A program made the position numbers and the translations under genes. Source: Anaerolineae bacterium (lineage in GTDB: Bacteria > Chloroflexota > Anaerolineae > JACIWR01). Taken from it: a stretch of DNA of 5,084 bases. The DNA lies in contig JAGGZG010000345.1 of NCBI GenBank assembly GCA_021162125.1, positions 1-5,084 on the forward strand, in the 5' to 3' direction. Shown piece after piece: positions 1 to 5,084 of this stretch. Positions within the stretch are counted from its first letter, which is position 1; each line of letters opens with the position of its first letter. Under the pieces are notes generated by a model, which did no database searches, was not told the origin of the DNA, and was given only the letters and a program-made list of their open reading frames with translations.

Positions 1-25
1 CGCGCCTGAGGAGCTAAAGCTGGCT

Positions 26-63
26 GTCCACCTGCGTGGACAGGCGCGTCCACGCAGGTGGAC
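26..63. repeat. Perfect 16-bp inverted repeat (hairpin)
   Basis: Bases 26-41 (GTCCACCTGCGTGGAC) are the exact reverse complement of bases 48-63, separated by 6 nt. Each arm is itself nearly palindromic (GTCCAC...GTGGAC around a 4-nt core), so the site can fold as one long hairpin or as two small ones. No T-run follows on either strand, so it is not a standard intrinsic terminator. It resembles intergenic REP-like repeats, but only one copy is visible here. Confidence 0.8.
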
Positions 64-86
64 GCTCGGCTGCAAGCCCTCTAGAG

Positions 87-100
87 GCGATTTCAATCGC
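87..100. repeat. Short hairpin with TTCA loop
   Basis: GCGAT (87-91) pairs with ATCGC (96-100) around a TTCA loop. It lies between the larger inverted repeat and the toxin-antitoxin promoter. The same stem-TTCA-stem pattern occurs in the hairpin cluster at the right end of the window. Function unknown; a stem this short could arise by chance. Confidence 0.4.
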
Positions 101-139
101 TAACAGAAGTAGCCTGAGCAGTTACCTGATTACCACTGT

Positions 140-167
140 TTGCCTATCTTAGCAAATGGTGTATAAT
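140..167 (+). promoter_or_regulatory. Promoter of the toxin-antitoxin operon
   Basis: A perfect -10 hexamer TATAAT (162-167) is preceded, after 16 nt, by TTGCCT (140-145), which matches the -35 consensus at four of six positions. It lies about 40 nt upstream of the antitoxin start in a locally AT-rich stretch. The weak -35 fits an operon controlled by its own products. Confidence 0.65.
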
Positions 168-171
168 ACAC
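159..171. promoter_or_regulatory. Palindromic operator over the -10 box
   Basis: GTGTAT-A-ATACAC is a perfect 6+1+6 palindrome that contains the whole -10 box. Phd/YefM antitoxins repress their own operons by binding short palindromes in the promoter, with half-sites of the GTGTA/TACAC kind. Position and sequence therefore suit an antitoxin operator. Further TACAC half-sites at 185-189 and 202-206, spaced 17-18 nt apart, may extend it. Binding itself is inferred. Confidence 0.6.
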
Positions 172-196
172 AAAATATTCATTTTACACTTTTTAT

Positions 197-202
197 GGAG
201 GT
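197..202 (+). promoter_or_regulatory. Ribosome binding site fixing the GTG start of the antitoxin
   Basis: GGAGGT is a near-perfect Shine-Dalgarno site 6 nt before GTG at 209. There is no in-frame ATG at this spacing, so it supports GTG as the true initiation codon. Confidence 0.8.
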
Positions 203-208
203 ACACCG

Positions 209-589
209 GTGGAAGAACTGACAGTGACGAAAACGGATCTGGCCCGCCGGACGCGGGAGGTTCTGGACCAGGTGCGAAAGCGCAATGTGCGAGTCTTGGT
301 CACACGGCACGGTCGCCCTGAAGTCGCCATCGTGGACATTGATGAGTACCGTGCTCTGGTGACCGCCAGGGAGCGGTTACGCCAACTGGAGCGGGACGAG
401 GAGCTGATCCAACAGGTTGTGACGCGCTGCGGTGTAAGTCGCGACGAAGCGCGGCTGCGGATCGCTGAGGCCCGGCAGAACGTGTACGCGCTGGTCGAAC
501 AGGCCCACGAGCGCAACCCCGATGTACCCCCCGACGTGATTGATGCGCTGGTCGAGGATGCACGGGAAGCGACGCGAGGCCAGCGATGA
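209..589 (+). CDS. Phd/YefM-family antitoxin of a type II toxin-antitoxin module
   Basis: A 126-residue protein with a GTG start supported by the GGAGGT site at 197-202. Residues about 4-50 fit the Phd/YefM fold: a short 'TVTKTDLARRTREVLDQV' segment, then strands 'VRVLVTRHGRPEVAIVDIDEYRAL', where the 'TRHGRPEVAIV' turn is typical of the family. This N-terminal part is expected to dimerise and bind DNA. Residues 51-126 are charged and mostly helical, longer than the tail of a minimal Phd protein (about 80 residues), and presumably wrap and neutralise the toxin. The stop codon overlaps the toxin start (ATGA), so the two are probably translationally coupled. Autorepression through the palindrome at 159-171 is likely. 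Family assignment is firm; the exact partner-binding residues cannot be read from sequence. Confidence 0.85.
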   Translation: MEELTVTKTDLARRTREVLDQVRKRNVRVLVTRHGRPEVAIVDIDEYRALVTARERLRQLERDEELIQQVVTRCGVSRDEARLRIAEARQNVYALVEQAHERNPDVPPDVIDALVEDAREATRGQR

Positions 590-1032
590 TCCGCGCCGTG
601 GTGGACACCAACACACTGGTCAGCGGAATCATCTCGCCCCTGGGAGCACCGGCCCAGATCATCCGCCGCTGGCAACGGGGGGATTTCCTGCTGCTCACGT
701 CGCCGGCGTTGTTGGCCGAACTGCGACGAGTGTTGGAATACCCACGCATCGTTGACCGCTTGGGCTGGTCGGGTGAGGAGTGCACGCAGTTCGTGAAAGG
801 TCTCGAGACGCTGGCGCTGGTCACGCCGGGGGCACTGAGACTCCCTGGCGTCACCCGTGACCCCAAAGATGACCCGGTGGTGGCCTGCGCAGTCGAGGGT
901 GAGGCCGGGTTCATCGTAAGCGGTGACCAGGATTTGCTGGTGCTGGGTACACACAAGGGTGTGCGCGTGGTAACGCCCCGCGAGTTCCTTACGCTGTTGG
1001 AAGCGCAAGCAAACTGGACAAACTCTAGCTAG
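586..1032 (+). CDS. PIN-domain toxin (putative ribonuclease)
   Basis: A 148-residue single-domain PIN protein of the 'putative toxin-antitoxin system toxin component, PIN family' type (COG1569-like). The acidic metal-binding set is present: D7 in 'VVDTNTLVSG', E45 in 'LLAEL', the 'RDPKDDPVVACA' block (D95/D96), and D114/D116 in 'SGDQDLL'. PIN toxins are Mg2+-dependent endoribonucleases that cut RNA when the antitoxin is lost; the target of this one cannot be inferred. Length is normal for the family and all catalytic positions look intact, so it is probably active. It starts inside the antitoxin stop codon (ATGA overlap), giving a two-gene operon in the usual antitoxin-first order. It ends 26 nt from the convergent argH stop, and no convincing terminator lies between them. 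Confidence 0.88.
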   Translation: MIRAVVDTNTLVSGIISPLGAPAQIIRRWQRGDFLLLTSPALLAELRRVLEYPRIVDRLGWSGEECTQFVKGLETLALVTPGALRLPGVTRDPKDDPVVACAVEGEAGFIVSGDQDLLVLGTHKGVRVVTPREFLTLLEAQANWTNSS

Positions 1033-1058
1033 ACCGACCTGTTGGTAGCACATAAGGA

Positions 1059-2480
1059 TCACCCCATTTTGATGTTTTCAGCAGGGGATGACTTGGTAGT
1101 TTGCTGATTTGCCGATTCGCTGATTTGTCTTGCCCGCTCGATCTGGGCACGCACCGCCGCCGGTGCCGTCCCTCCTTCTGTATCCCGTGCCTCCACCGAC
1201 CGCCGGAAGTCGAACACCGCGTACACGTCCTCGGCGAAGGACGGGTGGATCTCCTGATAGTCGGCCAGGCTGAGCTCTTTCAGAGACACACCCAACTCCT
1301 CGGCCCGCCGGACGGCCTGACCCACCAGGTGATGGCTCTGGCGAAAGGGCACACCTTTGCGCACCAGGTAATCGGCCAGGTCGGTGGCCAAGATGGCATC
1401 GTCCAGGGCGGCGGCCATGCGTGCGGTGTTCACCTTCAGGGTGCGGATCACCCCCGCAGCGATGGGTAATTCCATCTTCAACGTATCAATCGCGTCGAAG
1501 AGAGCCTCTTTGTCCTCCTGCAAGTCCTTGTCGTAGGCCGAGGGCAATCCCTTCAACGTCGTCAGCAGGCCCACCAGGTGGCCCACCATCCGCCCGCTCT
1601 TGCCGCGTATCAACTCCAGGGAATCGGGGTTCTTCTTCTGGGGCATGAGGCTGGAGCCGGTGGAATATGCCTCGTCCACCTGCACAAAGCCGAACTCGCG
1701 GCTGGCCCACACGATGAGCTCCTCCGCCAGGCAACTGAGGTGGACCTGCACCAGGGCGGCCCAGGCCAGGAACTCGACGGCGTAATCACGGTCGCTCACC
1801 GCGTCCACGCTGTTCTCGCTCACGGTGGCGAAGCCCAGTTCAGCGGCCAGGGCTTGGCGGTCAATGCCCAGGGGATGCCCGGCCAGCGCCCCCGATCCCA
1901 GGGGGCAGACCCGCGTGCGCCGCGCCACGCCGGCCAGCCGCTCGCCGTCGCGTTGGAATTTCCAGAAGAAGGACATCAGCCAGTGGCTAAAGAGCAGGGG
2001 CTGCGCCTGTTGCAGATGCGTGTAGCCGGGCATGACGACGTCCAGGTGGGCCTCGGCCTTCTCGACGATTGCCCTTTGCAGTTCGATCAGAGCCTCGCGC
2101 AGGGAAGCCATCTCATCCAGCAGGTACAGGCGCAGGTCAGTGGTCACCTGGTCGTTGCGGGAACGACCGGTGTGCAGTTTGCCCGCCACCGGCCCCACCA
2201 GCTCGCCCAGCCGCCGCTCGACGGCGGTGTGGATGTCCTCGTCGCCGGGTTCGATCTGGAAGGTACCGGCGTCGAATTCGGCGCGCACCTGCTCCAGGCC
2301 GGCGACGAGCTGGTCGCGCTCCTCGATAGTGATCAGACCTGCCCGCGCCAGGGCAGCAGCGTAGGCCACACTGGCCCGCACGTCGGCGGCGTACATCCGC
2401 CGGTCGAAGCCGATAGAATCGCCAAAGCACCTCATCAACTCATCGGTTTCCGTTACAAAACGCCCTCCCCAGAGAGCCAT
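1059..2480 (-). CDS. argH: Argininosuccinate lyase
   Basis: This 473-residue cytoplasmic enzyme splits argininosuccinate into arginine and fumarate, the last step of arginine synthesis. It belongs to the fumarase/aspartase superfamily and works as a homotetramer. Visible landmarks are the 'ALWGGRF' N-terminus, 'TGRSRNDQV' (104-112), 'PGYTHLQQAQP' (151-161, with the conserved His) and the superfamily signature 'GSSLMPQKKNPD' (275-286) on the catalytic serine loop. The start at 2480 is chosen because 'MALWGGRF' is the family's normal N-terminus and AGGGGAG lies 8 nt upstream; the frame stays open to 2561 inside argG, but those residues look unrelated. It follows argG by 13 nt and is surely co-transcribed. 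Length is normal except for about 18-20 C-terminal residues after 'RARQI' that look non-homologous and are partly encoded by an octamer repeat. Confidence 0.97.
   Translation of the reverse strand: MALWGGRFVTETDELMRCFGDSIGFDRRMYAADVRASVAYAAALARAGLITIEERDQLVAGLEQVRAEFDAGTFQIEPGDEDIHTAVERRLGELVGPVAGKLHTGRSRNDQVTTDLRLYLLDEMASLREALIELQRAIVEKAEAHLDVVMPGYTHLQQAQPLLFSHWLMSFFWKFQRDGERLAGVARRTRVCPLGSGALAGHPLGIDRQALAAELGFATVSENSVDAVSDRDYAVEFLAWAALVQVHLSCLAEELIVWASREFGFVQVDEAYSTGSSLMPQKKNPDSLELIRGKSGRMVGHLVGLLTTLKGLPSAYDKDLQEDKEALFDAIDTLKMELPIAAGVIRTLKVNTARMAAALDDAILATDLADYLVRKGVPFRQSHHLVGQAVRRAEELGVSLKELSLADYQEIHPSFAEDVYAVFDFRRSVEARDTEGGTAPAAVRAQIERARQISESANQQTTKSSPAENIKMG
1103..1126. repeat. Three tandem 8-bp repeat units within the argH 3' end
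   Basis: GCTGATTT (1103-1110), GCCGATTC (1111-1118) and GCTGATTT (1119-1126) are contiguous octamers, with the outer two identical. Read on the minus strand they encode argH residues around 453-460 (ISESANQQ). The period of 8 is not a multiple of 3, so the repeat is not built at the protein level. It looks like a simple-sequence element that has extended the gene's tail. Confidence 0.65.
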
Positions 2481-2488
2481 ACTCCCTA

Positions 2489-2493
2489 CTCCC

Positions 2494-2495
<2 letters not shown>
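2489..2495 (-). promoter_or_regulatory. Ribosome binding site of argH
   Basis: On the minus strand AGGGGAG lies 8 nt before the ATG at 2480 and overlaps the argG stop codon (TAG at 2496-2494). This fixes the short argH start and suggests that ribosomes finishing argG can reinitiate on argH. Confidence 0.7.
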
Positions 2496-3756
<1,261 letters not shown>

Positions 3757-3764
3757 TGCGTTCT

Positions 3765-3770
3765 CCTCCT
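3765..3770 (-). promoter_or_regulatory. Consensus ribosome binding site of argG
   Basis: AGGAGG on the minus strand, 8 nt before ATG at 3756, is a perfect Shine-Dalgarno site. It decides between this start and the upstream in-frame ATG at 3804, which has no such site. Confidence 0.88.
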
Positions 3771-3838
3771 GACTTAAGATGATGGAGTAATTCTCCGAAA
3801 GCAACCATCCAGATGGACTATTGGCCCCGCTGCAAATG

Positions 3839-3874
3839 AAAACGCGATGGGGTTATTGTATAATAACCATCGCG
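3839..3874 (-). terminator. Second hairpin with T-run in the argG leader
   Basis: On the minus strand CGCGATGG (3874-3867) pairs with CCATCGCG (3850-3843). After a 2-nt bulge at 3852-3851, AATAA (3866-3862, complemented) continues pairing with 3857-3853 around a 4-nt loop, giving 13 base pairs. The stem is followed by TTTT (3842-3839), then CATTT. This could be a second, weaker terminator in tandem with the one at 3878-3909, or a stabilising hairpin at the 5' end of a processed argG mRNA. The T-run is short, so terminator activity is uncertain. Confidence 0.5.
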
Positions 3875-3877
3875 CAT

Positions 3878-3909
3878 AAAAAGAGCCAGCCCCCGTCTGG
3901 GGGCTGGCT
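3878..3909 (-). terminator. Intrinsic terminator (attenuator) upstream of argG
   Basis: On the minus strand AGCCAGCCCCC (3909-3899) pairs perfectly with GGGGGCTGGCT (3894-3884) around the AGAC tetraloop, and is followed by C and TTTTT (3882-3878). This is a strong Rho-independent terminator. No protein gene ends just before it: it lies 35 nt after the stop codon of a 24-codon leader ORF and about 120 nt before argG. That placement is expected of an attenuator. On the plus strand no T-run follows, so it acts on minus-strand transcription. Confidence 0.85.
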
Positions 3910-3955
3910 ATAGATCGCCTTTGATTATGCAGCCCATGCGCAACTATCCAGACGG
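3893..3955 (-). promoter_or_regulatory. Antiterminator pairing partners in the argG leader
   Basis: Minus-strand CCGTCTGG (3955-3948), lying in the last leader-peptide codons, is perfectly complementary to CCAGACGG (3900-3893), which spans the loop and flanking stem bases of the terminator. Two G-U pairs and a C-G pair extend the match to 11. Nested inside it, GGGCTG (3935-3930) can pair with CAGCCC (3906-3901) in the terminator's 5' arm. Both helices can form together but exclude the terminator. The pairing is read directly from sequence; its role as an antiterminator is inference. Confidence 0.65.
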
Positions 3956-4018
3956 AAGGTCCGGCTTCTTGCTAGGGCGTCGCTTGTCGTTCGCTGTGAT
4001 AACCGTACAGAGATTCAT
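3944..4018 (-). CDS. Leader peptide of the argGH operon
   Basis: A 24-codon ORF between the leader promoter and the terminator. GGAG lies 4 nt before its ATG, a slightly short but usable spacing. The peptide begins MNLCTVITAND and has a basic core KRRPSKK (12-18). Codons 13 and 14 are adjacent arginines (CGA CGC, 3982-3977), the end product of the downstream genes. The final codons CCG TCT GGA TAG carry the antiterminator segment. A ribosome stalled at the Arg codons would leave that segment free to block the terminator, whereas a ribosome at the stop codon would cover it and allow termination. This is the layout of trp/his-type attenuation. No homologue is recognised. The peptide also has three Lys codons, so arginine specificity is inferred mainly from context. 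Being so short, it needs translation evidence. Confidence 0.6.
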   Translation of the reverse strand: MNLCTVITANDKRRPSKKPDLPSG

Positions 4019-4024
4019 CGTTCT

Positions 4025-4044
4025 CCAATCCTCTACTCGATTGG
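4025..4044 (-). promoter_or_regulatory. 5'-end hairpin of the argGH leader RNA
   Basis: CCAATC (minus strand, 4044-4039) pairs with GATTGG (4030-4025) around an 8-nt loop at the predicted 5' end of the leader transcript. The 3' arm shares its GG with the GGAG ribosome site of the leader peptide, so folding could stabilise the RNA or tune leader translation. The pairing is visible; the function is inferred. Confidence 0.45.
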
Positions 4045-4048
4045 CGAG

Positions 4049-4077
4049 AGTTTACCACAAAAGGGCGATTTTGTCAA
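4049..4077 (-). promoter_or_regulatory. Strong sigma70-type promoter of the argGH leader
   Basis: On the minus strand a perfect -35 TTGACA (4077-4072) and a -10 TAAACT (4054-4049) are separated by an optimal 17 nt. Transcription would begin near A4042, 24 nt before the leader-peptide ATG and about 286 nt before argG. A strong constitutive-looking promoter ahead of a terminator fits control by attenuation. No convincing ArgR-type box (paired TGAAT/ATTCA half-sites) is visible around it. Confidence 0.82.
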
Positions 4078-4140
4078 ACGGCAATTGGCAGGGGAGATAG
4101 CGCAACGAGTCGGCGCTACCCACAAGGTGTTGGGGGAGAG

Positions 4141-4163
4141 AAAAAGCGAGGGGATACCCCTCG
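4141..4163 (-). terminator. Intrinsic terminator after the DUF4872-like gene
   Basis: On the minus strand CGAGGGG (4163-4157) pairs with CCCCTCG (4153-4147) around a 3-nt loop, followed by C and TTTTT (4145-4141) and then CTCT. It lies 48 nt after the stop codon at 4211 and separates that gene from the argGH promoter. The spacing suits a genuine Rho-independent terminator. Confidence 0.75.
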
Positions 4164-4210
4164 TGCTCCCCAGGGATTTGCTGCGCTATCCCTTATCGCC
4201 TTGCACCCCT

Positions 4211-4699
4211 CTACACCGACTCTCGCAACCGTGTCCACGCCGCTTCCTCCAGATCGGCTAATTCCATCATCGGGGCCGTCGTCTCCGCAAGCACGGCGAC
4301 CGGGTCTGCGGCTTCCCACCCCTGCTTGAAAATTTCCGCGACCTCCTGCCACTTGTCGCCGATGTGCTGGAACTCGTCGGCGCTCTCGTTCAGACGTGCG
4401 TCCCCCGTGATCTCGGCGGCCTCGCGCAGGAAGCGGCTGAACATGTAGCGAAAGATGCCGCCGCCGGTGCCGCCCGTTGCGTCAATGAAGATGTAAGCGT
4501 TGAGAAGCGTGAAGCGCAGCGCGTCCTCGTCCATCACATCGGGCCACTTGAGCGCGCGCTTGGCCGCCTTGCGGATACCCTTGACACCAAAGTTGCTGAT
4601 GGGCGGCTCCAGCATCCCCTTCGCCTGCTCGGCGATGGCCTGGCGCACCTCATCGGCGGTCGGTTGACGCTTCCTACTCGTAGGCCGATGGTTCACCAT
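4211..4699 (-). CDS. C-terminal DUF4872-like fragment, probably a 5'-truncated gene
   Basis: The 162 residues from ATG 4699 resemble the C-terminal domain (DUF4872) that follows the BtrH N-terminal domain in bacterial BtrH_N-type proteins, some tied to peptide or antibiotic biosynthesis. Recognisable parts are 'MLEPPISNFGVKGIRKAAK', 'LRFTLLNAYIFIDATGGTGGGIFR' with its glycine-rich turn, and 'MFSRFLREAAEITGD', then an acidic helical tail. Full-length proteins are roughly twice as long. No BtrH_N domain is present, and the ATG at 4699 has no Shine-Dalgarno site. The frame stays open upstream to 4813, with some plausible family-like sequence just before 4699, then runs into the inverted-repeat element at 4772. 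It therefore looks like a relic cut at its 5' side. The coding frame itself is undamaged, and a terminator follows. Domain identity is from memory of family motifs and moderately sure; the function is unknown. Confidence 0.6.
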   Translation of the reverse strand: MVNHRPTSRKRQPTADEVRQAIAEQAKGMLEPPISNFGVKGIRKAAKRALKWPDVMDEDALRFTLLNAYIFIDATGGTGGGIFRYMFSRFLREAAEITGDARLNESADEFQHIGDKWQEVAEIFKQGWEAADPVAVLAETTAPMMELADLEEAAWTRLRESV

Positions 4700-4771
4700 C
4701 GGGCGGGCGTGCGGGAAACCGGCAACGGCTTTTTGGAGATGAACAGCCCTCAGACGGTGCTCTAAACATTC

Positions 4772-4983
4772 CCTGATAATCAGTACTTGAGAAAAGTCAG
4801 TGCTGCTGCCGCGTCACCTGGACGTGAACGTCCAGGCTGAGCAGGCCAAGAGTGCTGAAGCACCCTTCGCCAATGTGAACGGCGGCTCCGAGGCCACCAC
4901 AGCCTGCTTCAGCAGGCTTCTGCTGCTGAGCCTAGCGCTTCAGCGCCGGGCGGGGGGCGGACTTCTCAACTACTGATAATAGG
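4772..4983. mobile_element. Miniature inverted-repeat element (MITE-like), about 210 bp
   Basis: ATCAGTACTTGAGAA (4779-4793) matches the reverse complement of 4963-4977 at 14 of 15 positions. With small gaps the match extends to roughly 4772-4798 against 4960-4983. No ORF of note lies inside. Two overlapping candidate target-site repeats are visible, CTGATAAT (4773-4780 and 4973-4980) and TTCCCTG (4769-4775 and 4985-4991), so the exact ends are unresolved. The element abuts the broken 5' side of the DUF4872-like gene. No transposase is present, so any movement would be in trans. It could instead be a structured RNA gene or an intergenic repeat. Confidence 0.5.
4817..4946. repeat. Cluster of hairpins with TGAA or TTCA loops
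   Basis: Four stem-loops lie inside the inverted-repeat element: CCTGGACG-TGAA-CGTCCAGG (4817-4836), GTGC-TGAA-GCAC (4852-4863), AGCCTGC-TTCA-GCAGGCT (4901-4918) and GCGC-TTCA-GCGC (4935-4946). The first two loops are TGAA and the last two are its reverse complement TTCA. AGGCTGAGCA (4834-4843) can also pair with TGCTGAGCCT (4924-4933) with one mismatch, closing a larger fold. Role unknown. Confidence 0.6.
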
Positions 4984-5075
4984 TTTCCCTGGAGAAAACG
5001 GGGCTCCTGACTCTTCGAATGGGCTTTTCGAACATGGGAGAGCAGCGAGACGGAGAGAGAAGATAGAGGGATGCG

Positions 5076-5084
5076 ATGAAGATC
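5076..5084 (+). CDS. Possible start of a gene running off the window
   Basis: ATGAAGATC (Met-Lys-Ile) is preceded by AGAGGG (5065-5070) at a spacing of 5 nt in a purine-rich stretch, as expected of a translation start. Only three codons are visible, so this is a positional guess with no product call. Confidence 0.2.

Noticed and set aside
193..1062. Long minus-strand open frame opposite the toxin-antitoxin genes
   Set aside because: Antisense to two genes with clear family motifs; rich in Arg/Ser as expected of a shadow frame.
1033..1091. Terminator between the convergent toxin and argH genes
   Set aside because: Only a 4-7 bp imperfect stem with a 17-nt loop and no T-run next to it could be drawn; too weak to call.
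3757..3804. Longer argG reading frame starting at ATG 3804
   Set aside because: It adds 16 residues not expected in the family and would translate through the consensus AGGAGG site that serves ATG 3756.
3757..4042. T-box riboswitch as the explanation for the argG leader terminator
   Set aside because: I see no T-box consensus (AGGGTGGNACCGCG-like) before the terminator, whereas a leader ORF with overlapping antiterminator is present.
4000..4080. ArgR operator near the argGH promoter
   Set aside because: Only an isolated ATGAAT half-site occurs, at the leader start codon; no paired half-site makes a convincing ARG box.
4364..4765. Plus-strand open frame opposite the DUF4872-like gene
   Set aside because: The opposite strand carries recognisable family motifs and a matching terminator; this frame has neither.

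Overview
The window reads as a chromosomal segment of a GC-rich bacterium. The genes use strong Shine-Dalgarno sites and sigma70-type promoters. Protein character, hairpin-rich intergenic DNA and an octamer repeat at one gene end would suit a Chloroflexota (Anaerolineae-like) genome, but this lineage guess is inference and only tentative.

Left part (1-1032, plus strand): a hairpin-rich intergenic stretch with a perfect 16-bp inverted repeat (26-63) leads into a type II toxin-antitoxin operon. A Phd/YefM-type antitoxin with a GTG start (209-589) overlaps a PIN-domain toxin (586-1032) by four bases. A 13-bp palindrome sits over the operon's -10 box and is a likely autoregulatory operator.

Centre (1059-4077, minus strand): the arginine biosynthesis pair argG (argininosuccinate synthase) and argH (argininosuccinate lyase), separated by 13 nt, converts citrulline plus aspartate to arginine plus fumarate. 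Ahead of argG is a leader of about 290 nt that looks like a complete ribosome-mediated attenuator. It has a consensus promoter (4049-4077), a 24-codon leader peptide with adjacent Arg codons (3944-4018), and an intrinsic terminator with an 11-bp stem (3878-3909). Two leader segments can pair with that terminator to block it: an 8-nt perfect match ending just before the leader stop codon, and a 6-nt match nested inside it. A second hairpin followed by four T residues lies between this terminator and argG. This attenuator is the most interesting item in the window.

Right part (4141-5084): a minus-strand fragment resembling the C-terminal DUF4872 domain of BtrH_N-type proteins, with its own terminator but no N-terminal domain or ribosome site, so probably a 5'-truncated relic. 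Next to the broken end is a roughly 210-bp non-coding element with imperfect terminal inverted repeats and internal hairpins with TGAA or TTCA loops, which looks like a miniature mobile or repetitive element. The last bases may hold the start of another plus-strand gene.
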